Assembly: GCA_021234155.1 (NCBI GenBank)
Contig: JAJEKV010000054.1
Coordinates: forward strand, 6,964,655 to 7,028,654
Source: Isoetes taiwanensis
Lineage: Eukaryota; Streptophyta; Lycopodiopsida; Isoetales; Isoetaceae
Length of the DNA stretch: 64,000 nucleotides
Direction: 5' to 3'
Both the position numbers and the translations under genes were made by a program. The notes beneath the pieces are model-generated. The model ran no database searches, was not told the DNA's origin, and worked only from the letters and a program-made list of their open reading frames with translations. Numbering within the stretch: the first letter of the stretch is position 1; each line of letters starts with the position of its first letter. Below are positions 33,041 through 43,456 of the stretch, one piece after another.

Positions 33041-34279
33041 TAAAGCCAAATTTTGTAAGATCCTTTTTAATATATCATACTTTCCAACGAGTTGTGCTTG
33101 AATCGACAAAAATTGTCTTTATTCAACAAAAATTTGTATCTCGTGATCGCTTAGTTATAGCTCAAATATTTTTAGACCTGCACACACCCAAAGAAAGGAG
33201 TACTCAATTACGCCATGTTCTAATAATATTCCAAACATTAAATATTGCATTTCGGACTAGAGTCAACTACACACAATTCACATGTCGATATACAATACAC
33301 CACAATCACTTGTAAACACAATAACCACCACATGCACCACCACACTAAGCACCATAACTAAGAAAAACATGAATAATGTAAATAAACTAACTTGTGATTC
33401 CTCCGGATAGTGGGCAGCATGTTCTTCTCTTACATTTCTCTCCAATCTTCTAGTTCTAACATCCTTTGTGTTAGGAGACACTCGTGTTCTCAATCCAAAT
33501 TTTTGAATCTTTTTCTATATGTTCATCTGAAATTGCATGAATCTTTTAGCCCTCTTGTAAGAAACCCATTTCCCACCATTGTAATCGATCTCTTCCCTCT
33601 TTTTCTTTGCCTTTTTGCAAGTTTCTTGGGTGAATACCTAATACCTTTCCAAGATCTCGCTGGCTGATTTTGTCACTTGTTTGGGAATCATCGGCGGTAG
33701 GCTCTGACATTGCAAGGCGGCTATTCTTGGTCGCTAGGGCCATTCTTTGGTAGAGAGTTTGGCCGACCGCATGGAGTCCCAGCTCCTTATATAACGATGT
33801 TCTTGGCTTCCAAATCCTTTAATTCTTCACCTATGAATTTTTTCCAATGTTTTATCCCTCAAAAAATAAGTAAAATTTCTTTCTTATTGCTATCCTCCAT
33901 TCTTTTTTTGTCATTTATGGAAAGACGTTAGCAAATTAAGGACAATACGGGCGTTCTTTTGCACTTCTTGATGAACCGGATCCTTCCGCCAATCCCTGCA
34001 AGCTCCAATTTTCTTCTCTTCTTCTTTTCCTCGGCGTCTTTTCTTCAACATTTCTTGTTCGTTGGTTCTTCTTCGTTTTTCTCACAGCAAAATGCCGGGT
34101 TTGTGTCTACGATTACCTCATTGACATCCATATCCACAATGGATTGAGCTCGCGCAGCTGAGGAGGGAGCCAAAGAACGTGATCGGGTGCAAAAAAAACG
34201 AGGAAGGGGCCAAAGAATAGGAATTTGAATTTGAATTTTAGTTTTTGAAATTAAAATTTCCCCACGGTACCGAGCGGGA

Positions 34280-34860
34280 CTCTATTCTTAAATACCAGAA
34301 CCGGTGGCGGTGCCATAATTATACTTCCATACCACAAAAGTGGTGGATGCAACGCCACATTTTGGGGGCCGGGGGGGACAACCGGTTGGAACACCACAGA
34401 TACTTTTTACCCTAAGACCCAATGGATAATGGTCACTATCATTCACATTGTTCATGGCCTTTAGGCTGCGCCACCCTATCCGCTTCATTCTAAAAAGCGA
34501 AGCCTCCATGCCTTCGACAACTGCCGGGTTAAACATCCTTCGAGATCTAGGACCCTCCTAGAAGCTTTCAAGTCGGCTAATTCCTAGCTTGTCGCAAATA
34601 GTGACTTGGTGTGGGCCTTAGTGAACATGCCTCCTACGAATTTGTAACCCCTTGGCAAATAGATATTGGGCGTAAGCGCTACATTATTTGGCCAACCATA
34701 CTTAAAACATGTCTCACTTAGTTCACATCCGTCTTCATGAGCGTATCCTTGTATGCGATTTCTCACATGAGGAATAAGTCCGGCGGATCTTTCTTTTTGC
34801 TTATGTGTAATCTCCAAGAGCAATTTGCGCTTGGTGTCATCCTCTTCCCTCACAAGAGAT
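34280..34860 (-). other. Minus-strand coding-like frames, unrecognised
   Basis: The frame 34853-34584 contains HVRNRIQGYAHEDGCELSE and PNIYLPRGYKFVGGMFTKAH and looks coding. The next frame, 34536-34288, continues it loosely. Both lie upstream of pseudogene copy 2 on the same strand and could be a separate decayed gene. No family recognised. Confidence 0.3.
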
Positions 34861-35165
34861 TAGGATCCCTTGTTTGGTCATCTTGTTCCGCTTCCTTTTT
34901 TTCCTCGAGAGAGAGTTAAGTCGAGCTTGCCATTTGTCTTGGCAAGGTCAACGCATTCAATTTGGCACCCTCGTCCATTTCCTCTTCAGGTGGCGGGGTC
35001 GGGTGGTTGCTATAAGAATCGGGCCCTTCATCATCTAAGGTGAGATCATATGAATGCGCATCCGGGTCGCTCTACCCTTGCTTTCTTAGCGGGAATAGAA
35101 CCTGGAATTATTAGTGGTTTCTTCCTCTTGGGCCGCAAAAAGAAGATGAACATTTTTTAGAGTAC
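34861..35165. other. No gene recognised
   Basis: Nothing beyond short frames. Confidence 0.35.
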
Positions 35166-35177
35166 TTTTCGTAACAA

Positions 35178-35245
35178 GAGATCACGCTTGGCGTGCATTT
35201 AAACCTAAATTAGTACAATTCACGCTTGGCGTGTTGGTAGCTCTA
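35178..35245. repeat. Two CACGCTTGGCGTG palindromes
   Basis: TCACGCTTGGCGTGC and TTCACGCTTGGCGTGTT lie 42 bp apart; same word family as the cluster at 23.7-24.0 kb. Confidence 0.75.
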
Positions 35246-37140
35246 TTATTGACCATGCTATATGTCGTGAATTTGAAACTAAATTAGTTTGCATCCACAT
35301 TTTAAGCTACATACCCTTTATGAATCCATATTTCACACTATTTAACCTCATTGAACATTGTTATCTCCAAGCTGCCTAACACCGCTATATTCTATAAAAA
35401 GAGCAAAATTATGTTCTACAAAATCGGACAATCGAGCATTAACTGATGGTAATACTTAAAATTCATGCAAAGCATAATAACTCAAACTCATGCAAAGCAT
35501 ATTAATTGAAGGCAAGGAAATATCTCAAATTCATGCAAGCATAATACTCTCCACACGATTAATGTATTCGTGGCAAATTAAATACCTTGAATAGGGTTAC
35601 GTGTTCTACGGTATTCTACGATCAACGTCCTCAAAACTTGAGAAGTCGCCGAAGTTTTGAGATTCCTCTTCCACCGCTTCCTGCCCCCGTCCAGCCTCGA
35701 CCTCGATTCGTTTTAGAAGACATCTCTGAATTAAGCCTAGTAGCCTGTCGGAAGGTCGCTCGGATCTGGCCTTCGGCTGCTTTCGAAGAAATAGCTTTTT
35801 CTAATGCGAGAAATAGCGTTTTTCTACTCGCACGAGAGAAATTTGAATTTCAAGAAAACACAAAATGCGTTTTGAAATATTCTTGACACATACAAATAAT
35901 AATGGCGAAGACCCGTCCGTCACTTCTTTCATTGAGTTTTTAAAACCAATCTACCCAAAATGTATCTTTCCAAATTTATCATAAAATGTAGTTAACCTAA
36001 GCTTTCTTGTAACTTCGATTTTTTTTCCATCACCAAGCGTTTTCCATAGCGCTGTGATTTTCGAGAACTTCGAATCGGCTTCTCAAGAATAGCTCTGAGA
36101 ATGCGGTAAGCATCTCATTCCTATAGCTTGTACAATAATTTCCGATAAAGGTGTACCAATAGGCAATTGTCTGCAAGTCCCAGAAAAGATGAATGTTTCA
36201 TGTTAACTACAAATCGAGAAAAGGAAGTAGGATTATGCAAGATCGACTCCATCGATCCGGTTCTGCCAACCGTCATGGAATTCCGCTCGAGGGGATAAGT
36301 ATGTCCGAATTCTGATGATTAACTTCTTTATTCTGGATGAAGCTTTACCTCATGAGACACCCAGGTGGGGAATACGGTTGGAGAAAGTGTAAAGAAACTG
36401 CTTAAAAAGGTATGTAACATGTATTACATTGTAGAAATATAAAGTAGACAAAATTTGTTGTATTCATTGGAAAAAAGTTTACAATTGTATATAATTTGGA
36501 TAAAGCCGGATAAACCGGACAAAATCCCGGACTCTTTTGTTTCAAGCCCAGTCTTGAGTAGCTGGGCTATCGATCTCCATTTCCATTCCTAGGGCATAGT
36601 GAATGGATCGGGGTAAAACCCCGGCAAAAACCGGGCTCTAGCTCCACCTCCCCGCTTTGCTCCACCTCACCTCCTGCTCCACCTCCTGCTCCATCTCTGC
36701 TCCATTGGTTGAGCCATCTCCATTGCATCATTATCTGCTTTGTGGCGGTGGTTCGTGTTGGGGCATCCCAGGGCATAGAGGCTAACCACTAAGAAATGGC
36801 TCCCTCATTTTGAATCTCGGCCCGGATCACGAGGGTTCACTCGATCAATGCATGTAACGCATTCTCGGTGATTAGATAGGAGGGCCCGACCTCCGGGGCG
36901 ATTGCAAAGGGCCTCGAGCCCCATTTATCATTGCCTGCCTCGGGTGCCATCATCATTACTTGATCCAAATGCTTGCAAGGCCCGGTGCTCCATGGGGGGC
37001 CGGTGCTTTCTGTTAGCGGTTCAACGGACTAGAGATTGGAGCAGGGCCGGGCTGAGCCGTGTGATTCTTTGCCCAAATGTAATTCAATGAATCTTAAATG
37101 CAACCGAGGGTGATTAATGTAACTTGGCATCTATCAATAG
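35246..37140. other. No recognised gene; small CTCCAC repeat
   Basis: The frame 35587-35886 (plus) opens NRVTCSTVFYDQRPQNL and is Pro/Arg-rich; unrecognised. A short CTCCACCTCCTGCTCCAC repeat lies at 36645-36705. Other frames (36567-36776 minus, 36902-37090 plus) show no motif. Confidence 0.35.
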
Positions 37141-37159
37141 GAAGTGGCCCGAATGGGTA

Positions 37160-37475
37160 TTCACGCTGGCGTGTTATATTTATTTATTTGTAAATTTAGA
37201 TACTAAGAACCGCGTGTTTAACTTAAAAAGTTGAAACTAGGGGTAGATTGTTTGCACGCCGGTGTGTAAATCGCTATATAGGAAAAACTATACACTGCGG
37301 GGCGTGCATTCAACGAGAGGGAGAAAAAAAGCATCTGAGATAGATAAGTAAATAGATAAAGGCCAGGCAGTGAGAGGGAGAAAAAAAAACTGAGATAAAA
37401 TAAGTAAAATAGATAAAGGGACGGGCGTGTATTCATATTCAAGGCTAAGGTTATGGGAACACGCTTTAGCGTGTT
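37160..37475. repeat. CACGC-GCGTG palindromes and a 65-bp tandem duplication
   Basis: CACGCTGGCGTG (37163), GCACGCCGGTGTG (37255) and ACACGCTTTAGCGTGT (37458) are palindromic. Between them, GAGAGGGAGAAAAAAA followed by GAGATA-AATAGATAAAGG is duplicated (about 37312-37362 and 37372-37422). Confidence 0.75.
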
Positions 37476-38030
37476 TCAAATGTTATCTTTGAGATTTTCC
37501 TAATGCTTTCTACTACACTTATTCATAATAGAAACTTGCATGCAATAGCATGATTAATTGGAGAAACTCAAGGAATTTACCGAAACAAAAGAAGCGGATG
37601 AAATTTATAAAAAAACTATTACGGTTTTCATAAACATCATCCGCTTCCTCTAGAAAAAATGCAAAAGCTTGTCTTCTTGGATTAAAAAGCTGCCATTGAG
37701 ATCGACTTAAAACTAAATGAAAACCAACCTTGAGTTAGAGGCCGAAGGATTGAAGAACGGAGGACTTTGCTTTGGTTTTAATTAGAGGCTTTGGATTTGC
37801 AGACCTTAGTCCTCTGCTTTTGGTTTTAATCCTGAGCCTCCGGTGTCCTCTGCTGAGGATGCTCTGAGAACAAAAGCGAAATTTTTAGTAAGTTAGGAAT
37901 TGCTCAAAACCAAACATCTAACATTCTTTGAATATAAATCTGCTCACCAAGATTTTAGGAAGGCGATCCAACAACGCAGAAGCATAGGCAAAAATTCGAT
38001 GAATGAAGGAAAGAAAATGTAGGAACTTTG
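37476..38030. other. No recognised gene
   Basis: AT-rich, with short frames only. Confidence 0.35.
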
Positions 38031-39245
38031 AGGCGTGAAATGGATTTATATAGGCATAATTAGAAATAAGTTAAGCGTGAATAATTGATTGCTTGAATTA
38101 ACATGGCGTCTGCGCTCTTCCCGAGACATATGACATGTATATGGTATATATGGAGAATATTGCATTTTATGCAATACATTCTCCATGACATTTTATTCCA
38201 TTTATTGCATTCAAAAAAATAGAATTTAGAAATTTTATATAGGCTAAATTAAAATGATTTTAAAGGCAAAATTATCAAGGCTAAAAATGACTTGTAAGGT
38301 TGGGGAATTGTTTTAGGTCAGTATAGGAAAATTTGCTATGGTTCTTGTGATGAATCGAGATTTCTCATGTGGTTGATTTATAGTGTTCCCGAGACTTTGT
38401 TGAGACAAATGCAGAGACAAAATTTTAGAGAAAACAGCTTGGAGACAAAATAATTGGAGAATACGGTTTGATTTAATTCAAAAAATTTTATGTACAAAAA
38501 AACTATTTGAAGAAAACCGCTTTGAAGAAAAAGTTTATGAAGAAAACCGTTTGATTTCATTAAAAACAGTTATATGTACGGATGCCCCGGCTTGTAAGCA
38601 ATTTGCCCGGCTTTTCACAATATTGCAGAAAAAAATGCCCCAGATGGTCCAAAACTTCAGAAGAAAACAAACAAAAAATGGGCATGGGATCTGGATCACT
38701 CTTCTTCCACACCAGCAAAAAAGAAAGAAAGGTGTTAGAAAAAAAGAAAAAAAAAAAAAAAAAAAAAAACATGCAAACTGGTTCATCTCTCAACCACTCC
38801 AAAATTGGTCAATTGTGACCTCCTCCTCCCCTCCTCCTCCTCCTCCTCCTCCTCCCTCCTCCTCCTCCTCGGGCTTGAGAATTCATTCTCTGCTTGGTCA
38901 AGCCAACCAACCGGCGAGGCGGGTCATGTCTCTTCGAATCCAACTCCTCCTCTTCCTCCAACTCCTCCTCTCTTCATCGGAGGAGGAATCGTGAGGAGAA
39001 CTGGGAAAAAAAATCAATGGGGGAATTGAGGTTCTTCAACCCCACGTCTCTTTGAGGGAGACCTCGGGTTCTTCATATGAAGGTCGAAAGGCTGAGGCAG
39101 CTTCATGGCGCGAAAAAAAAAAATTGGACAGAATGGAGGTCTTGAGGCGTGAACCAGATTTATATAGGGTTAATTAGAAATTAAGCGTGAATAATTGATT
39201 GCCTCAAATAACACGCCAGCGTCTGAAATTCCATGACTATATCAT
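38030..39245. repeat. Direct repeat pair, ~100 bp, 1.1 kb apart, with TATA-like core
   Basis: GAGGCGTGAA followed by GATTTATATAGG, AATTAGAAAT and AAGCGTGAATAATTGATTGC occurs at about 38030-38110 and again at 39140-39215. Each is followed by a variant of the CACGC-GCGTG word (GGCGTCTGCGC; CACGCCAGCG). The pair brackets a segment with a poly-A run (38745-38769) and a CTCCTC repeat (38820-38873). It could be a duplicated element terminus. Confidence 0.6.
38740..38875. repeat. Poly-A run and (CTC)n microsatellite
   Basis: About 25 consecutive A near 38745-38769 and an interrupted CTC/TCC trinucleotide repeat at 38819-38873. Confidence 0.85.
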
Positions 39246-39590
39246 CTAGGGTATATTATTATGGATAATAAATTCTCACGTCTATCGATATATGTGTTTT
39301 AGAATCATATATCCAATTTTTAGATAATTAAAATTTGGATATATTTATATAAATGTCATTTCCTTGTTGTTGCCACGAAAATTCTTGTTTTAAATGATTT
39401 CGTTTACACCCATTGTTATTATTATATTACACCTATTTCCAAGGAATTTCTTGCTTTAAAAAATTTGATTTATCTCTACATATTCCATAAATGTAATGCT
39501 TTTTTATCTTATGGTGTAATAATTTTTTCCTACTCATTGACTAAAAAGGGTGCAATTTGCCTAGGTCAATGGTGCCTCTCCAACTCAAGA
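39246..39590. other. No gene seen
   Basis: AT-rich sequence before the next coding-like frame. Confidence 0.4.
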
Positions 39591-39594
39591 TGGT

Positions 39595-40143
39595 GTGCAA
39601 CATATTGAAAAGAGCAATATCAATGAAAAACCAACTCCTAGCAAGAATGTTGAAGAAAAACAATTAGTCCTCTATAGTAGGGTGCAATGGAGGAACAAGA
39701 AGGTGAGAATCATGCACAAGTGCAACAAGGAAATAGTAGGCCAAGGAGTCATTGTGCTAGCAGATCCTGGTCAAGCTGTTAATGATGAAAGGCTAGGGGA
39801 AGACAATATTGGTATTGCAATTTCGATGTTGGAAGACAACTGGAAAGGTAAAGGTTTGGGTGACAAGGAATGTTTTGGTTGTGTCAAGCAATTGGAGGTT
39901 CCTTGCATCATGGCATGGCCTATAAGTAGTGTTCAATTTGTGGAGGATTATAATTGTTGTTTTGCTTATAACATGTCCATGCTATTGATGCATTCTGTGA
40001 ATTTAATTTCATTAATTTCATGCATTCGTCATATGTTCTTGTGCCCATGCCTCACGGGAACTGATAATATGATGGGTGTAATTGCAACTCTAAGAAGAAT
40101 TGTCATCATGATGTTCAATGCGAAGGATACGCATTTAGTATAA
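39595..40143 (+). CDS. Coding-like frame, possibly plant-transposon DUF8039-like domain
   Basis: An open frame of 182 codons, long for this window outside simple repeats. The middle reads QLVLYSRVQWRNKKV, then GQGVIVLADPGQAVNDERLG (an ADP-like turn with a later LG), DNWKGKG, LGDKECFGCVK and CIMAWPISSV. The pattern of a GxV-x-DP strand, LG, and a final hydrophobic-AWP-x-x-x-V resembles the small beta-rich domain found in many plant transposon-related proteins (DUF8039), from memory only. The C-terminal third (from VEDYNCCFAYN) reads like translated non-coding sequence, so the real exon probably ends near 39950. The start is arbitrary; the exon may begin after an AG acceptor near 39560. Confidence 0.3.
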   Translation: MQHIEKSNINEKPTPSKNVEEKQLVLYSRVQWRNKKVRIMHKCNKEIVGQGVIVLADPGQAVNDERLGEDNIGIAISMLEDNWKGKGLGDKECFGCVKQLEVPCIMAWPISSVQFVEDYNCCFAYNMSMLLMHSVNLISLISCIRHMFLCPCLTGTDNMMGVIATLRRIVIMMFNAKDTHLV

Positions 40144-41185
40144 GAATGCTTGGAGCATTTTCTCAAAGGTCGACTAAAAAGTCCATCTAGGAGGAGACGC
40201 CGTGTGTCGAGAAGTTGCTAGGGGCCAACGAGGTTGGTTGAGACGACCTTGATAACGCGGTAAATCGTCAAAAGGGCGTGGGTAATAATAGTCATCATAG
40301 TGGGATTAAAACATCTTCTTGCGGCCGCTTTGGGGCGTAATCTTAGAACTTATGTTGGGATGCATAAGCATCTAAAGCATCTAAAGACGGATGATGTGAT
40401 TCATATGTTGCCTTCTTAAAAGAAGGTAGAATGATTTGACGGATCAATTATATGGTCCTAATGAGATTGATTTCATGTTACTTCAATGCAATTGTAGTCC
40501 TATAAAATCATTCTACTCTACTCTATTCTTGCATATGGTCTACGTGAATTTCATATGAAACTTCTCCTCTCGCCACCTTTTCAAGTTCAAGAGTCGCTTT
40601 GTTTTGGGAGAATTGCAGATACTCCACAACAATTATGGCTTGACAAATATCTAAGTACATGCTTCTTTTCAAGATCCAAAATTTGTAAGTTGTGACAAGA
40701 CCGTCTAACAGCCTTAAATTGTTTCGTACTTTACCCACCTTTAGACTCTACTAGCAAATGTGCAACCGTTAAGCATTAAAGTTTGGCCACACATAAATTT
40801 CGTTGCATGTTGTTCAGAGGGCACTCAATCCTATAACAACATAAGCGCTTTGTCGTGCATGAGTTGGAATGGTGTGGGCAATGAGATCAGATTGACATAT
40901 ATAGGATTCACATAGCGGGCAATGTAAGACAATTGATTCCATCGGGTGAGTCATGGCGAACTATTTATCGACAACAAATTCACATGCGGTCAATAGCAAA
41001 GGGAAATTTCATGGGTAAATACTTTGAATAGTGTATCCTTATTGTTCATGTCAAACTACCCACATAATCTTGGTGCAATGACCAATATTGAGATTATTTG
41101 ATACAAGAATTTTATCCCGGCATGCCAAGACCGCCGCTTGAACATTTCTTTTACTAACCTCAAGCCACGGTTTCGCCCCATTTCT
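40144..41185. other. No recognised gene
   Basis: The frame 40738-40523 (minus) is helical and charged but unrecognised. Near 40858 a frame reads LSCMSWNGVGN, faintly like the start of a LINE endonuclease, without further support. Confidence 0.35.
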
Positions 41186-41189
41186 AACT

Positions 41190-41465
41190 TTGATTTAACT
41201 TAAGAATTTATCATGAGAAGTTGCGATCTAGCATATAGTAAACCTTCAAAAAACATGATTATGCTCGATTTTAGTCTTGATTTAGGTTAAGAGCTAATGG
41301 TAAATTTGATATTAAGAGCTAATGGTGGAAAGTTGATAGAACGACCCAAAGATCATGATTATTTCTGATTTCTAACCTTGATTTAGGTTAAGAGATAATG
41401 GTGCAAAGTTGATAGTATGCCCGATTTAACCTTGATTTAGGTTAAGAGCTAACGACTGAGGTGTT
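41190..41465. repeat. Degenerate tandem repeat, CTTGATTTAGGTTAAGAGCTAATGG unit
   Basis: GATTTAGGTTAAGAG(C/A)TAA recurs near 41278, 41382 and 41443, each preceded by a TT-CTTGATTT word and followed by AATGGT-AAA-TTGAT. Confidence 0.7.
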
Positions 41466-43035
41466 AGGTTGCCCTTAGAACTATTTTGTAGATACCAAGA
41501 TTCATTCATGCAATTAGGTTGGACATTGATATTTATTAGAAATGGAATTGACATTGATATTTATCAAAACGGCCAGATTACTGCTTTAAGACATCCTTGA
41601 TGTCTATGTTCTCAATGCTCAAAATCAATTTAACGACAATGGAATAACTTTTCATGGAACACTGCTAATTATTAAATGTTAATTTGTAAATATAATAAAA
41701 TATAATGCTAGACAATTCGGATGTTATGACAATCAATTGTCTATGGTGTCTAGGAAAAGAGCATCCCGGACGAAAAGTATAAATAACAATTAGATATCCT
41801 TTGAATCAGATAGAGCACAATCATAGATAGATGCTCATAGAATTTTTTGAAAATCCGGGAAATCCTAATACAAACTCCGCTGTCAGCCAAATACTCCCAA
41901 CATATATTTCTCGATTTGTAGCACCCAAGAGCTATGTCGCTATTTGACAAAAATTCAATTTTGTTAAAATTTCACTCGCGGGATACAACCAACCACACCA
42001 ATGGATCCCAAATCCTCCCTTGTTGATCAATATGGTGTTGCCCCTGCCGATGTTCTTCATCACCGCTGGATGATTAGATCCTCAAAGAAGTTCCCCTGAA
42101 CGAACAACAACAGGCATCTGCACAAAAGTTTTCTCAACAAGCAACTCACTACCTGCAGACAAAAGTTTTCCCCTGAATAAGCAAATCACTACCCGCAATA
42201 AGAGCACAATCCGATCACTGAAGACCCGACCTTCTCTGTGGATCACCACATCAGGTTCATGCCGCCAAATTGAAGGCTTTACTAAGTCTCAATTCAATCA
42301 TATAACTAGCTAGTGTAATCGATATCCTCATAAGACCCACCGCTACTTCAATTGAATTCGCTTGTCCGTGGCTTTATAATGTAGCCTCGAGTTCACTCAG
42401 CAGCTTCTACAAGAAATAACCCATATCAAGCCTTTGATTCGACCAATCACGTTCTCAACCATGACCTTACTCCATTCCGATTCATACATGATTCGCTCAA
42501 TTTGTTCTTTATTATAATGTTTCTAGCCCATCCAACCCATTAACGCCATGTGTCCATATAACCACTATATTTTAATATAGCTAATCCTATTCCTTTATAT
42601 AAATGTTTCAACCCCCTAGTGCTAACACTAGTACTACTAACAATGACGAAAACAACGCTAACTATACATTAATATAAGATAGATAAGATAAGATAAGAAA
42701 TTTTACGCCTACCTGAACCCAATCCAACGTTATGGGACAACACATGCAAGGGCAAATGTTCTCATCTAAAACCCCGGGACTAGGCCCCATCACCAAAACA
42801 ACAACCAAATATTAGAAGGCTACCAAAGAATAAGATAAGAGAATGCTAATGCTAGTGGTAAATTTATGTTTCAAATTATCTAGACATAGCCAGTCCAAGG
42901 ATTGGAAGGCTATTGATCTAGAATAATTGCCGGCAGCCCCCCGCATTAATCGCCCATTTCTTTTGCAAAAGCAAGGCCCTCACCTTGCGTGTAGCTCCTC
43001 TTACTTGCTATTAATAATCAAGAGGGAGAGGTCCT
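41466..43035. other. No recognised gene; GATAA microsatellite
   Basis: A short AGATAGATAAGATAAGATAAG repeat lies at 42676-42697. Otherwise unremarkable. Confidence 0.4.
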
Positions 43036-43039
43036 CCCT

Positions 43040-43456
43040 GTGATCGGTGAAACTAGTCCCTTCCTCGAGATGGTTTCCATGTTGAAGAACATAAGCGGGC
43101 AGGTTCCAAACCCAATCAAAAGATGGCGGCGACCATCGCCTTGCTGGCCTCTAATTCTAGTAGCGGAGATAACCTATCAGCTCTTTCACATGGCTGACAT
43201 AGTAAGCAAAGATCCATATATCGAAGGGTACTTTCACCTTCCGCAGAACTTCTATAATAATGCTAAGTTCAAAGTTCTAGTAACAAGATACCGAGGCAGC
43301 TCAAGCCGTTTACTAGCTCAAGATCAAGCGAATTTCGGTCCCCTTGGGATTGTGGAGATGTCCTGCACGCCCACCAACATGTTCTTTTCCAATGTCCGCG
43401 ACTGGCTTCAACAACACGGTACCTATAGATCTTGCAAGCCTTCCTCCCAAGACTAA
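43040..43456 (+). other. 138-codon open frame, unrecognised
   Basis: An open plus-strand frame without low complexity, containing DIVSKDPYIEGYFHLPQNFY, LLAQDQANFGPLGIV and NVRDWLQQHG. No family recognised, no flanking exon proven. About 300 bp downstream is an AATAAAATTTAACTC-type tail (43772-43800) that resembles a plant LINE 3' end. It may be a relic of a mobile element rather than a gene. Confidence 0.25.

Larger units (their letters stand above)
29990..34190 (-). pseudogene. Cys-rich SPNTKDV/SDGA-SQFK family pseudogene, copy 2
   Basis: Minus strand, in order: MDVNEVIVDTNPAFCCEKNE (about 34130-34070), AIRKKFYLFF, LYKELGLHAVGQTLYQRMAL, DLGKVLGIHPRNLQKGKEKE (33655-33600), RVSPNTKDVRTRRLERNVRE (33485-33425) and a donor-like CAA/GTTAGT. 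After 1.9 kb come FVVKLKDFN (about 31425), a Cys/His block (HCDVCRSHELGQCGAH), CPKSELDEFHRKR, WEYIDYEK, the exon 31029-30649 with ITILVQITYQYDS and EHDTLL, YVFSDGATSQFKASRPFYF (about 30635-30580), WNFFGSNHGKDE, and SCDSCLDGMWGSCVNKHYVD (30185-30125). Each block from GKVLGIHPRN to SDGA has its counterpart in copy 1 at 15.2-17.2 kb. This copy extends further at both ends. Stops and frameshifts show it is not functional. Role unknown. Confidence 0.55.

Noticed and set aside
24480..34370. Shared words near 24500 and 34340 (ACCACAAA-GTGGTG and GCCACATTTTGG) as terminal repeats of one element
   Set aside because: The similarity is short and interrupted; not enough to call homology by eye.
40855..40895. 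LINE endonuclease start (MSWN-like)
   Set aside because: Only four or five residues fit and no downstream endonuclease motif follows.
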